Part shown: piece by piece, positions 36,305 through 45,991 of the stretch
How the letters are laid out: each line of letters begins with the position of its first letter
Numbering within the stretch: the stretch's first letter is position 1
Assembly: GCF_009725165.1 (NCBI RefSeq)
Contig: NZ_WNZW01000001.1
Span: 992,001-1,056,000 of the forward strand
Direction: 5' to 3'
Length of the DNA stretch: 64,000 nt
Source of the DNA: Paenibacillus woosongensis
GTDB taxonomy: Bacteria > Bacillota > Bacilli > Paenibacillales > Paenibacillaceae
Made by a program: the position numbers and the translations under genes
Notes under the pieces: model-generated
Seen by the model: only the letters and a program-made list of their open reading frames with translations
What the model was told of the DNA's origin: nothing
The model's database searches: none

Positions 36305-36598
36305 TTACTTTATATCCTGTAAAATGTCTTCCTTAGCCGTATATATCTCCATCATGATTAATGTTCCAAGTTGAAACCCATTTATGAAAGTATTCGTTGC
36401 ATATATCGACTCCGATTTACTGCGTAAATCGAGCATTGCTTCAAGTTGGTTGAAATCTTCGGAAGATAGTTTCTCTTTCCACAATTCCATAGCTTCGGAT
36501 AGTCTTCTGCTTATACTACGATACTCAGGATTTCTTGGAACGACCTGCTCTTCCGGGCGGATATCACCATAAAATAAGGCTTCCAGCATACTTTTCAT
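36305..36598 (-). CDS. DUF6809 protein
   Basis: 97 residues. Start at MKSMLEALFYGDIRPEEQVV, with AAAGGAAG upstream; the ORF can be extended by 15 codons without support. The family pattern (LEALFYG...PEEQ, SRRLSEAMELW, KLSSEDFNQLEAMLDL, FINGFQLGTLIMMEI) is that of DUF6809, small proteins common on mobile DNA of Bacillota. Follows the 47-codon ORF by six bases. Confidence 0.75.
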   Translation of the reverse strand: MKSMLEALFYGDIRPEEQVVPRNPEYRSISRRLSEAMELWKEKLSSEDFNQLEAMLDLRSKSESIYATNTFINGFQLGTLIMMEIYTAKEDILQDIK

Positions 36599-36649
36599 TT
36601 TTTTCTTCCTTTCGTATGGACTCAATACCTTGAAAGAATACATGATAGA

Positions 36650-36793
36650 TTAAATGTGCAGTCTGCCCTTAGGCAATTGCGTTGAGACAGTGGCGAGTTC
36701 TTTTGCCATAGACGTCGCTTCTTTTTTACTCACGACTATCCAACTTCCCGATACTCCGCCTGACAATCTGGTTTTTCGTTCATACTCAGTCAT
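36650..36793 (-). CDS. Small ORF, first gene of the DUF6809 unit
   Basis: 47 residues: MTEYERKTRLSGGVSGSWIV, then VSKKEATSMAKELATVSTQL. Compact, and ends six bases before the extended start of the DUF6809 frame. A GGGGGAGTG lies about 15 bases upstream, a little far. Function unknown. It is divergent from the XRE regulator gene. Confidence 0.5.
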   Translation of the reverse strand: MTEYERKTRLSGGVSGSWIVVSKKEATSMAKELATVSTQLPKGRLHI

Positions 36794-36823
36794 ATCCGAT
36801 TACAAATCACTCCCCCTCTTATA

Positions 36824-36901
36824 ATTACGAAATAACGTTATTTAGTAATATATTAATTATAATTCCGTTATTTCGTAATGTCAACATTGCGTTATTGCGT
36901 C
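36824..36901. promoter_or_regulatory. Operator region of the XRE regulator
   Basis: ATTACGAAATAACG (36824-36837) and CGTTATTTCGTAAT (36866-36879) are exact inverted copies. AAATAACGTTATTT (36830-36843) is itself a perfect palindrome, and CGTTATTGCGT recurs at about 36890-36900. The AT-rich core lies between the divergent DUF6809 unit and the XRE gene. Multiple half-sites fit cooperative binding and autoregulation. Confidence 0.75.
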
Positions 36902-36947
36902 ATACATCAATTTATTCTATGATTAATCGTTAGAGGGGGAGTGTTTT

Positions 36948-37154
36948 ATGCATCTGACTATTCGGTTGAGTGAAATTTTAAAGGAACGTGGGATGACACA
37001 AAAGCAACTTTCAGAACTTACAGGTATCCGACCTGCAGCAATTAGCGAAATCTGTAACAACCAAAGAACCTCAATAAATCGTGAACATATTGAAAAAATT
37101 GCTGATTGCCTTGGCATTCACGATGTTAGAGATATTATCCGCCTTGAAAAATAA
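36948..37154 (+). CDS. XRE-family HTH regulator (Cro/CI type)
   Basis: 68 residues, almost only the helix-turn-helix: LSEILKERGMTQKQLSELTG, RPAAISEICNNQRTSINREH, IADCLGI. Preceded by GAGGGGGAGTGTTTT. The only plus-strand gene inside the 28-64 kb region. It faces the operator palindromes and is probably a repressor of itself and the DUF6809 unit. This small block (36240 to about 37160) looks like an inserted accessory element. Confidence 0.9.
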   Translation: MHLTIRLSEILKERGMTQKQLSELTGIRPAAISEICNNQRTSINREHIEKIADCLGIHDVRDIIRLEK

Positions 37155-37681
37155 ACTACTGCTTTAATTATCACGCCGCCCGGATATAAGCGTCTAAATG
37201 GTTCCCACGATAATTCTTTATGCACTACTCCAAGAACGCCAGAACGCTTGAAAAAGCTTTCTGTGCATTATCAAAGCCATGAACCGTCCAACGAGCAGGG
37301 GAGGAGGTTGAAGGGAACTCTAATTATTTTTCTTAAGTAAAGCTCTCAATGCAGAGGTTTATTATTTCAGCGAGCTCTTTGTCCGAATAGCTGTCGCTTT
37401 GTCAGTTAAAGACAAGAAATAAAGGTAATATATATCCGCGATTCTGTCCCCTATCGTGGCAACGTATTTTATAGTTTGGAGATATTTTAAAGAACATGAC
37501 TAGACGAAGGTAATAAAAACAGGTGTCTTTTTAACAGCCGCCCCTTGTATATTTATATTGTTAGCAAATAGCGGCGGATAAAAAACAAACCACAACACGG
37601 ACGGCTAGCTCGCATTGTGGCGTTGTTGGTTGTAATAAAGGATAGCTTACAAACCCTGATGTCATTCTACATACAAACCTT
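37155..37681. other. Intergenic region
   Basis: No credible coding run on either strand. It contains the terminator at 37580-37631. The remainder may include decayed cassette sequence but nothing can be assigned. Confidence 0.6.
37580..37631 (-). terminator. Terminator of the immunity gene at 37682
   Basis: On the minus strand AACCAACAAC pairs with GTTGTGGTT, with an inner CCACAA/TTGTGG alternative, followed by GTTTTTTAT. Confidence 0.7.
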
Positions 37682-38200
37682 CTATTCCCCTCTATCTTTA
37701 AAAAAATCTTCTTCTTCATAAGGATAATTCAATAGTTCTAGATTTTCTTCAGTCAAATACCATGTCCTATAATCTAAGTTACTATTAATTAACAAACGGC
37801 CCTTAACTCTTTTCAATAGAGGATACGTGGTGTCATCCTCAACAACCAAATCTAGATTGTTTAACCGCAATAGTTTTCCAATGACTTCGAGTAGTTTTAC
37901 CCATCCGATATCAATAGTACGCGCTTTAAATTGAATACTAATAAAGACATTTGTATCTACACCATACGCTTCAAGATTCGCCTTCCGATAACGTTCTATG
38001 TATTCATCCTCTTCATCTAAATTAATACTTAGAGAAAAATAAGTGCAACTAATACTCACTTGTTGAGCATCAGACCAATCACTTACTTCCGCTTCATAAT
38101 TTATTAATTCTACAAATAATACTTCGAATATCATATCGTAAAGCAACTTTCTCAAGTCTTCTCTGGGAAAATCAGAACCAACAGATAGCCAAAAATCCAT
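37682..38200 (-). CDS. Immunity protein for the second CdiA-type toxin (SitI3-like)
   Basis: 172 residues: FPREDLRKLLYDMIFEVLFV, WVKLLEVIGKLLRLNNLDLV, LKRVKGRLLINSNLDYRTW. The sequence is like SitI3-type immunity proteins (about 150 residues with a late 'll...gD..l......llr.....l'). The ATG follows the toxin stop by one base, and the GGAGGT site lies inside the toxin's last codons, so the two are translationally coupled. The toxin is frameshifted, this gene is intact. Confidence 0.6.
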   Translation of the reverse strand: MDFWLSVGSDFPREDLRKLLYDMIFEVLFVELINYEAEVSDWSDAQQVSISCTYFSLSINLDEEDEYIERYRKANLEAYGVDTNVFISIQFKARTIDIGWVKLLEVIGKLLRLNNLDLVVEDDTTYPLLKRVKGRLLINSNLDYRTWYLTEENLELLNYPYEEEDFFKDRGE

Positions 38201-40864
38201 TTACTCATACCTCCAGTACGTTCTAGTTACTTGACGACCTTCAATGATCAATAGTTCATTTAAATGTTTTAAATCCTTGTGTGTTTGACTTTTTATAAAA
38301 TCAATAAGCTCAGCTCTGTTTTCAACAGGATAATCATTTAAATTTAACACTATTCTTCTCGCTTGTTTTGTAGTTCTCTGAGAGTTCTGAGAACGTTGTC
38401 TAGTTTCGTATCGATATCAGGCGCGTAGCAATCAAATACCTGCCCTTCAATAATGAAGTCTGGACTTTTAGAGGGATCAATACCATAGCCGTTTCCATCA
38501 AATGCATTTCCATTGGGAACTTCGTCAAGCATTATAGTGCGATACCCATTTTCAGCTAGCACATCAGCGGCTTCATTTTGCCTTTCTAATCCTCGGACAT
38601 CCTTACCTTTAATAGGTGCATAATTTCCTTCTGGTTTTCCTCCTTTAGGCAGTGACGGCTTAGTGATTATAGCATTTGGTCTAATTTTAGGTGTATAAGG
38701 AATATATTTTTCACCAAATAGTTTGTACTCAGAACTAGTTTTCCAATTCACATTCTTATCACCATATTTTGAACGGAAATACTCGTCCCATTCTGATCCA
38801 GCTTGAGGAATCTTTTCAGAATACCTCTGACTATTACCCACCCGCTCAGCAAAGTCCTCACCTAAATTATCCCATCCTTCTCTTTTTGCCACCTCATTCA
38901 ACAACTTAATCCGACTCGCATCCGTTGCTGAATCCAACAATTTGGTCACGCCATGCTTGGCAAGAAGGGATAGATTGGCTGCAGCTAAAAACAGGCCTAA
39001 TTTATCAAGATCGGATTGATTTAATCCTAGCACCTCGGGATCGGTATAACCATACCCTTTCCCTAAATCGTCCAATTTCTCCAAGCTTACATACATCTGT
39101 CCTGCAGACCATAATACGTCCCCAGCTATAAGAGACCAGATAATAATGGATGTTCCTGCGGATGGGATTGAAGCCACAGCTGCAATGAGCCCCGTTACAG
39201 CACCAAAAACCCCCATGATCACGGAGCCATATTGACCCGCAATAACAATTCGCTCAAAATTAAATCGAGAGTAATATAACATTTCAGTCACGTTTTTGCT
39301 GAAGTATTTCGTTAGCTCATTCTGTCCTTCTGCATCATTTGCAAAAAATCCGGATTGTTGCATTTCGCCAAAAACCTGTAAGTACTGGTTAAAGGCTTCT
39401 GTGCGTTCCTCATCGGTTTCGGCATTCTGCGCACGATAGGAGGCACTCATGAGCTTATTGGTCTGACTATACCTTGTAACATAATTATTTTTGATTTTTG
39501 CTAGTTCTTCTTCACTTTTCTCTTCTGGTTTCGTCCCACGATCCTGCTGCTGCTTTCCCCGAGTTAGGTACTTCACCTGAAGTTCATTCTGGTCTTTTTC
39601 TCCTAAACGAGCTTTCGCATTTTTGATGGCATGAGGGTCTTCATTCACTCTCGCTCTTAACCCTGCCTTAATTTCTTCCCCGTTCACTTCAACTCGGACT
39701 AATTTGTTAGATGCCTTCTTCTTTTTTTCTTCCCACTTTTCTTGATATATTTCTTTAACCAGAGCTTTATCCTGCTCAAATAACTCCTCTACATACAACT
39801 CCTTCAATTCATCTTCCGTCAGCATATCCACAAACGGGATATCGACTTTGTTAAAGTCAATTTTCTTGCTGCGTATGGCCACAAAGGCATTTGAGATGAC
39901 CATAAATTGATCCTCTAGTATTTGCATTCCGATCATATTCTTTGCCGTAAACTTTATGGATCTTGGGAGTATGGCTGCCGATTTTCTCTGATTCCTATCC
40001 TTCTCTTCTGCTTTCTCCTTTTGACTGAGCAGTTCCAGTTGGTTAGCCACGGTGAGCAGTAAATCCTCACTAGCTTCAACCTGAATATTTCCGCCTTCCA
40101 GGTTAATTTTCACCGTATCCTTCTCGAATAATACGCCATCTTCACCCAGCTCCATCTTGGTGTTCCCTGGGATGTGAAACACTTTGGTGGTTGGCTTTTG
40201 AAAGACCGTCCGCGATATCATCTCTTCACTTGCGCCACGTGACGAGTTGATTGCAATAGCCTTTTTCTCGATGCCGCTTGGAAAATAGACCTTTATTTTC
40301 GCCCCCTCATCGGGCAAGCTATGAAAGATATTATTTCCTTCCGCAGAATACGGAAACCACCAGTTTCCGGCTTCATCATGCTGATCGTCAATATCCAGGT
40401 GAACCTTTACCATGTTATTCGCCCGGCTGACAACTCTTCCTTCCAAGGCTACGCCCTGAATCGCCTGATTCACCTTAGACTTTCGCCGGATAGCTTTTCT
40501 TTGCACCAATAAGTATTCATATTGAATACTACCTTGCTCATATGTAATTATCGATTCATAGATAACCCAAATCTGCCGCTTAAAGCCGACGTTATCCCCA
40601 ACTTGATAATAATACTTGGATTTCACACGGTATTGAATACAATCGGCCATGAGCAGATGGGCGTTGCATCGCCGGCTGCTTGCGCTTGATAACTCAAATA
40701 ACTTCCCATATCCTGCACCAGGGTATAGCTATAAGCCTTCATATCCTTGCCCCACGAAAAATCAGGAACACCAAAATAAATCCTGGGCGCATCCATGACC
40801 AAATCTGGAAGAATTACCGTTCCAACTCGCGAAGCCAGCCGCTTCATGAACTGCCAATTTTATT
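38201..40864 (-). pseudogene. Orphan VgrG with CdiA-type tRNase end, truncated and frameshifted
   Basis: Paralogue of the protein at 42114-45260. It lacks roughly the first 150 residues: similarity begins at the middle of the gp27 part (WQF..MKRLASRVGTVILPD, about 40860). A frame change near 40640 separates FGVPDFSWGKDMKAYSY from IQYRVKSKYYYQVGDNVGFK. The OB and spike parts follow, then PSLPKGGK, NEAADVLAENGYRTIMLDEV and DFIIEGQVFDCYAPDID. Near 38395 a one-base shift sends the frame to a stop at 38350; the other frame continues as TTKQARRIVLNLNDYP and DLKHLNELLII to a stop at 38201, aligning with the intact toxin. So both ends are damaged. Confidence 0.8.
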
Positions 40865-41215
40865 TTGGTTTTATCCTCCCCGTATAATGTAGCCAGTATT
40901 CAAATCAGAATCTTTTTGCAGACTAATTGCATCTCGGATACCAGAAAATATTATATATTGGAGTGCTACAGTTGTGATATCATTTCAAAAGCGACCATAA
41001 AAAACAGGTCAATCATGGTGGCCTGACCATAATCAACCTGTCTAATGTAACGGAATAACGATGTTTATATTATAAAGCTTTTGTACGTACAATCGAAATG
41101 ATGAGATGTTAATACGGGCATAACTCGGATTATATGTGATTGGTTCGGCACTGGGTTGCTCAACCATATACAAATTTATAAACCCCTTCAGCACTTCAAT
41201 TGACAAATGTCAAAT
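40865..41215. other. Intergenic region
   Basis: No coding run. It carries the terminator at 41004-41041. The VgrG similarity stops abruptly at about 40864, the break point of the truncated paralogue. Confidence 0.6.
41004..41041 (-). terminator. Terminator of the immunity gene at 41216
   Basis: Minus strand ACAGGTTGATTATGGT pairs with ACCATGATTGACCTGT with one mismatch, followed by TTTTTATGG. Confidence 0.8.
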
Positions 41216-42112
41216 TTAAAAACCAATTTCATACAGCAAGGTATGTTCTTCCGCATCTTCATTTATATTTATATTGCCATCCAACCGATTCGCTAAAAGC
41301 TCCTTATTATTGGCTATCCTGTAAGGTCTAGTAACGCTAAATTTGAAATCTCCCTGAAATCTCACTATTATTTCCCTGAAGAACTTTATCAATAATTTTA
41401 ATTTAGGATCATGCAAATCAGTATAAATATTACTTCCAAATAGATTAACTACTTGACCATTATTATTTGGTGCTCCCTTTTGCACATTTACTTTGAAATC
41501 ATTCCAGCTGATCCCGAACTCAGAATGAATTTCAGGATCTTCCACTAAATTAACTTTTCCTTCATGAATGCAATCATTAGCTATACTTATGATTTCAGGT
41601 TTTAAAGTTTGAATAATATGGCCAGGTATATCATTAATATTAATTTGCAATAAAAACATTTTATAAATCCCTTTCATATAAGGAACTCCAAGAACATTGA
41701 GGTCGCTATTAAATACATAATCGGTGACAAGGAGCTTACTATCCCTTCTTTCCATTAATTTAGTATAATAATCGTCTAATAATATGGCATCTCCTGTACT
41801 ATGACTTAATAATTTACCGATGAACTGAATAAATTTTGAGTCTCCATTGGGATATAGGGTAATTTGTAGGCAAAAGTTTACGTTTATGCTATATTCTTCG
41901 GATGTTTCTTGTACATAATTAAGAGTTGTTCTGGCGACAAAATAATTACAAATAAAATCTAATGTATCCCCCTCTCCCTCCTCACTTTCTTCTTGTCTAA
42001 TAATTCTTAAATTTTCTTCTGATTTAATAATATTTTTCACTTGTTGTAGTAAAAATTCATCTATTTCTTCCCTTGTTTGAAAATGATTATAAAAATAATA
42101 AGATAACTCCAC
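41216..42112 (-). CDS. Immunity protein for the intact CdiA-type VgrG toxin
   Basis: 298 residues starting at GTG 42112. The site GGAAGGGAG lies inside the last codons of the toxin gene and the two genes are coupled. FIQFIGKLLSHSTGDAILLD and LVTDYVFNSDLNVL resemble the core of the immunity protein at 37682-38200, but this one has an additional C-terminal domain of about 130 residues (GAPNNNGQVVNLFGSNIYTD). No signal peptide; expected to bind the toxin in the cytosol. Confidence 0.65.
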   Translation of the reverse strand: MELSYYFYNHFQTREEIDEFLLQQVKNIIKSEENLRIIRQEESEEGEGDTLDFICNYFVARTTLNYVQETSEEYSINVNFCLQITLYPNGDSKFIQFIGKLLSHSTGDAILLDDYYTKLMERRDSKLLVTDYVFNSDLNVLGVPYMKGIYKMFLLQININDIPGHIIQTLKPEIISIANDCIHEGKVNLVEDPEIHSEFGISWNDFKVNVQKGAPNNNGQVVNLFGSNIYTDLHDPKLKLLIKFFREIIVRFQGDFKFSVTRPYRIANNKELLANRLDGNININEDAEEHTLLYEIGF

Positions 42113-42113
42113 G

Positions 42114-45100
42114 TCAATCTCCCTTCCAAAACCATCTTATGATTTCACCATCTTTTATAACAAGCAGTTCTTGTAAATGTTTTAAATCACCATTCGGATT
42201 TGCCTTTCTTAAAATTTCACCTTTTAATTCGGCGATATCTGCTGGAAAATTATCCAAATTCAAAACTACTCTATTGGCCTGAGACTTCGTTTTAGTTTGT
42301 ATCTGCTTAACAATATTTTTTAATTTATCCGTTTCTGGAGCGTAACAATCAAACACACTACCTTCTATAATAAAGTCTGGATTTGAACCAGGTTTAATTC
42401 CATGGCCATTTCCATTTAAAAGGTCTTCTTGCAGTATCTTTATATCGTAACCTTCTTCTTTTAAAAATCTTGCTGACTCAAACTCTTTTTCATGTCCAGG
42501 TGATTTGTTCTTAGATGTAAGCATCTCAATTTCTTCATCCGTAAGCTTACCGCCCTTTGGTAGTGACGGTTCAGTTAATTTAAATCCACCAGAACCCCCA
42601 CTCTTACTAAACATGAAGAGGGGCTCGTCACCAATACGGACAAGTTGTTTAAATCCTACAACTGTACCATTACCGGTGTCAAACACAGGCACCCAGTCGT
42701 AGTTTTTCCGATTAATTAATTTACTATATTCACTCAATAAAGATTTGCCTTCTTCAGTTGCTCTTCTAAGTTGATCATCCAACTTCCTCCGAGCTTCACT
42801 CCATACTTTAGTTTTTGGTGGAGATATGTCGTTAACGCCATTCACGTACTTAGCATTAAAAGTCGCTTTGGCGCCTTTCAACGCACTATTTGCGAATATC
42901 GCAAGATCTGCGAATCCAAGCACTGCCCCAGTTACATCTAGCATTTCCTGATTAATACCTAATAAGCTAGCATCTGAAAGTATCCCATCATTTAAATCCT
43001 TCAGTTGCAAGGTACTTACACCGATCTGTGCTACGCCCCAAACTCCGTTTGCTATAGCTAATAGATACAGCGAACCTCCTGCCGTAAAAAAGGCACCTAC
43101 GACAGCTACGACTCCAAACATTAAGTTGAGTTCTGTTGCCAGTTTACGCGGCTTAATTATAAGCTCCTCAAAGGTAAATCGGGAATAGTATATCCCCTCA
43201 TCCGGGATCTTGCTAAGATACTCAGGTACTAGTGGAATTAGGCGATTTAACCGGTCTTCTTCTCTGCGCTCCTGCCATCTATCTACCGAGTTAGATAACG
43301 CTTTCGATGCATCCACAAGTCCCCGTAAAATCTCATTATCATTAGCTTGATTCTCTATATGAGCCTTCAATTCCTTTATTGGTAGTTGTTCCTTAAGAAC
43401 TTTCCACGGATTACTTGGCTGCTTAGGCGGCGCCTTCTTACCACTTCGAATATCTATGTAATCTTGATAGAACTCCGCATATTCTTGCTGTTCTTGGGCT
43501 CTTTCCTTTTTCGACTTTTTCTTTGGCTCCGGTATTGATTGTTCGATTTTATTTTTATATTGAGTCTGGATTTCTTTCGGCTCTAGTTTACTTATTTCTG
43601 TCCTGGCCTTTTCCTTCGCTCCTGGCTCGTTCCTAATTTTCTCTGATAAGTTATTTCTGACTTCAAGCTCTTCTGCCTTCGTAAGCTCTAATATTGAAAG
43701 CTGACCAGAGTTTGCATAATTTTCCTCAATCTTTTTCTGCTTAGCTTTTGATATTTCGTCTTTTAACAGTTGATCGATATATAGCTCCATAATCTCTTCA
43801 TCCGTAAGCATATCCAAAAAGTCCATCTCGACCTTCTCGAAGTTCACTTTCTTCGCTTTAATCCCCACATACTCAGGCCGGATTTCCATGTATTGATCCG
43901 TGTTCGTGAAGAAGGTGATCGTCTTGTCAGCCACTAACTTGATATGCTCCGGCACATTTTGCCCACCTAGTTCGATTTCATTAGATGCTACTACGAGAAT
44001 TGATTCCGTAGCATTTAATGAAATATCGTTCCCATCCAGAGTTAAACTGACGGTATTCTTTTCGAATAATACACCATCTTCACCAAGTTCCATTTTCGCC
44101 GCTCCGGGCATATGAAACACCTTCGTGGTCGGCTTCTGGAAGACGGTGCGCGACTTCATCTCTTCGCTCTTCCCTCGTACCGAATTGATGGCAATCGCCT
44201 TTTTCTCCGTTCCCTCTGGAAAATAAACTTTGATGCGCGCCCCTTCCTCCGGCATACAGTGGAAGATGTTGTTGCCTTCCGGCGAGTACGGGAACCACCA
44301 ATTTCCTCGTTCGTCATGGTCATGGTCAATGTCTAAATGTACCTTAACCATGTTGTTACCGCGTTTCATAACGCGTCCTTCAAGGGCAACTCCCTGGATG
44401 GCACGATTCGTTCTTACCTTACGACGAAGTGCTGCGCGCTGTACGAGTACATATTCATAATAGATTAAACCAGACTCATAGGTAACCACGGACTCCGTCA
44501 CCACCCACATCTGTCCCTTAAAGGAAACGTTGTCCCCTACTTGGCAGTACTGGTTCGTATGTACCCGGTAACTGACAAAATCGGATTCCCCCAAGGCTGA
44601 ACTCACATCCGAATTTGCTTGAATGTCAAGAAAGTTCTCCCGATCTTTAATGATCGAATAATGATGGGACCGGATAACTTTCCCCCAAGAGAAATCAGGT
44701 ACGCCAAAATAAACCCGAGGCGCATCCATGACTACATCAGGAAGAATTACCGTACCGATCCGCGATGCCAGCCTTTTTAAAAACTGCCAATTCGTCTCTT
44801 CATACTGCACAATGAGCTGACCAATCGTCGCTTCAGGTGACGTCGCTTCATTCTGGGCGTCCCCACCGGGATACAGATGGGCAATATGCCGAATCAAATC
44901 CGTATAAGTCAGGTATTTGTTCTGAAAAGAACGACTCTCCAAATGGCGATCCATTTCATAGGTTCGCGACAACCCTTCTATCGTCACATGGGGAATACCA
45001 TCTTCCATTTGAATATCGATGTTGGAGATTCCGCCTGCAAACAGGTAGTCAATTCCCTGCTCGGTAGATTTACGAATAAGTAAGCTATCTCGGTATGTAC

Positions 45101-45260
45101 CATTTCTTAAGCATAAGTCGGCTTGCTCCTCCGACATGGTCGTTGAAATATAACAACGGGCATGATCATTAAATTTGCGAACAATCCGGAAACTACGGAC
45201 AGTTGATAGATCATATGGCAATTCAATTTGAAAACCATCTATATCACGCCATAATTTCAT
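42114..45260 (-). CDS. VgrG with C-terminal CdiA-type tRNase toxin (intact)
   Basis: 1048 residues in one frame. Residues 1-250: gp27-like part (LIVQYEETNWQFLKRLASRI, FGVPDFSWGKVIRSHHYSII). About 290-350: gp5 OB part (VKVHLDIDHDHDERGNWWFP, EEGARIKVYFPEGTEKKAIA). A Lys/Glu-rich helical middle follows, then a hydrophobic stretch (about 712-746: LMFGVVAVVGAFFTAGG) for entry into the target membrane. PSLPKGGK (about 897) marks the toxin start; then ESARFLKEEGYDIKILQEDL, SNPDFIIEGSVFDCYAPETD and QANRVVLNLDNFPADIAELK. This order matches the CdiA C-terminal tRNase family, which cleaves tRNA. The only toxin in the window without a break. Confidence 0.85.
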   Translation of the reverse strand: MKLWRDIDGFQIELPYDLSTVRSFRIVRKFNDHARCYISTTMSEEQADLCLRNGTYRDSLLIRKSTEQGIDYLFAGGISNIDIQMEDGIPHVTIEGLSRTYEMDRHLESRSFQNKYLTYTDLIRHIAHLYPGGDAQNEATSPEATIGQLIVQYEETNWQFLKRLASRIGTVILPDVVMDAPRVYFGVPDFSWGKVIRSHHYSIIKDRENFLDIQANSDVSSALGESDFVSYRVHTNQYCQVGDNVSFKGQMWVVTESVVTYESGLIYYEYVLVQRAALRRKVRTNRAIQGVALEGRVMKRGNNMVKVHLDIDHDHDERGNWWFPYSPEGNNIFHCMPEEGARIKVYFPEGTEKKAIAINSVRGKSEEMKSRTVFQKPTTKVFHMPGAAKMELGEDGVLFEKNTVSLTLDGNDISLNATESILVVASNEIELGGQNVPEHIKLVADKTITFFTNTDQYMEIRPEYVGIKAKKVNFEKVEMDFLDMLTDEEIMELYIDQLLKDEISKAKQKKIEENYANSGQLSILELTKAEELEVRNNLSEKIRNEPGAKEKARTEISKLEPKEIQTQYKNKIEQSIPEPKKKSKKERAQEQQEYAEFYQDYIDIRSGKKAPPKQPSNPWKVLKEQLPIKELKAHIENQANDNEILRGLVDASKALSNSVDRWQERREEDRLNRLIPLVPEYLSKIPDEGIYYSRFTFEELIIKPRKLATELNLMFGVVAVVGAFFTAGGSLYLLAIANGVWGVAQIGVSTLQLKDLNDGILSDASLLGINQEMLDVTGAVLGFADLAIFANSALKGAKATFNAKYVNGVNDISPPKTKVWSEARRKLDDQLRRATEEGKSLLSEYSKLINRKNYDWVPVFDTGNGTVVGFKQLVRIGDEPLFMFSKSGGSGGFKLTEPSLPKGGKLTDEEIEMLTSKNKSPGHEKEFESARFLKEEGYDIKILQEDLLNGNGHGIKPGSNPDFIIEGSVFDCYAPETDKLKNIVKQIQTKTKSQANRVVLNLDNFPADIAELKGEILRKANPNGDLKHLQELLVIKDGEIIRWFWKGD

Positions 45261-45285
45261 GTTAACTGCCTCCTTTCTTAAGATA

Positions 45286-45984
45286 TTATCTTTCTAGAAA
45301 TTCGGGAGGCGTTGGCTCCATTCCGTTAGTTAAGATCTGAATCTTTCCCCCATATTTGCAAGTTAAGCATGATTTTGTGGTAAGTGCAGGTACTCCATCG
45401 ATCATGACATTTGAACTGCCATTGTCCCACTCTACCCCTTCCGAAAGTTTAGCTAAACTCGACATGATATCTACAAGATTAGGGAATCTATTCACTCCCT
45501 CGTCAACTCCTATTGGCCCTACCTTTAAGTGAGGAATTAATTTAGGAACACATGGGAAAATTTTATGTTCTTCACCGTATGGCAGTACTTTAGTATCAGG
45601 GTCATAATTGTATATATAACTTGGTCCTGAATCCCCTGTAGCCACATGGGCTATTTTCATAGGATTTTGCGGGCTTCGACAAAAACCAAAAGAATAAAAG
45701 TTTCCATCCATTTCACCCTTAAGTTCCTCTATAGGAAATCCTCGAAAGGTTTTTTCTTCTGATTTTGACGTTACGCAATCTTTTACGGTCATCATCTTAT
45801 TTTCGTTAATATACACGCCGTTTGGTTCAAGCTGATTTAGCACTTCTTCATGGGTTCCCATCGTACAATACATGTAGGCTCCTCGAGTTACATAGGTTTC
45901 CTTCTTGCTTTCCGCCCTCCAAGGGGCGTTCATTAATTCACTTATCGTGCTTTGTTTTAAAAAGCTCGTGTAGATTTTATCCAA
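45286..45984 (-). CDS. DUF4280 PAAR-like protein (cassette 2)
   Basis: 232 residues. ETYVTRGAYMYCTMGTHEEV, LEPNGVYINENKMMTVKDCV, FYSFGFCRSPQNP, HKIFPCVPKLIP, VMIDGVPALTTKSCLTCKYG, GGKIQILTNG. All DUF4280 elements are present, with a longer middle than its partner at 31271-31672. An additional N-terminal 30 residues (MDKIYTSFLKQSTISELMNA) may be a docking part. Likely the spike tip for the VgrG-toxin encoded next (25-base gap). Confidence 0.85.
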   Translation of the reverse strand: MDKIYTSFLKQSTISELMNAPWRAESKKETYVTRGAYMYCTMGTHEEVLNQLEPNGVYINENKMMTVKDCVTSKSEEKTFRGFPIEELKGEMDGNFYSFGFCRSPQNPMKIAHVATGDSGPSYIYNYDPDTKVLPYGEEHKIFPCVPKLIPHLKVGPIGVDEGVNRFPNLVDIMSSLAKLSEGVEWDNGSSNVMIDGVPALTTKSCLTCKYGGKIQILTNGMEPTPPEFLER

Positions 45985-45991
45985 TTTTCAT

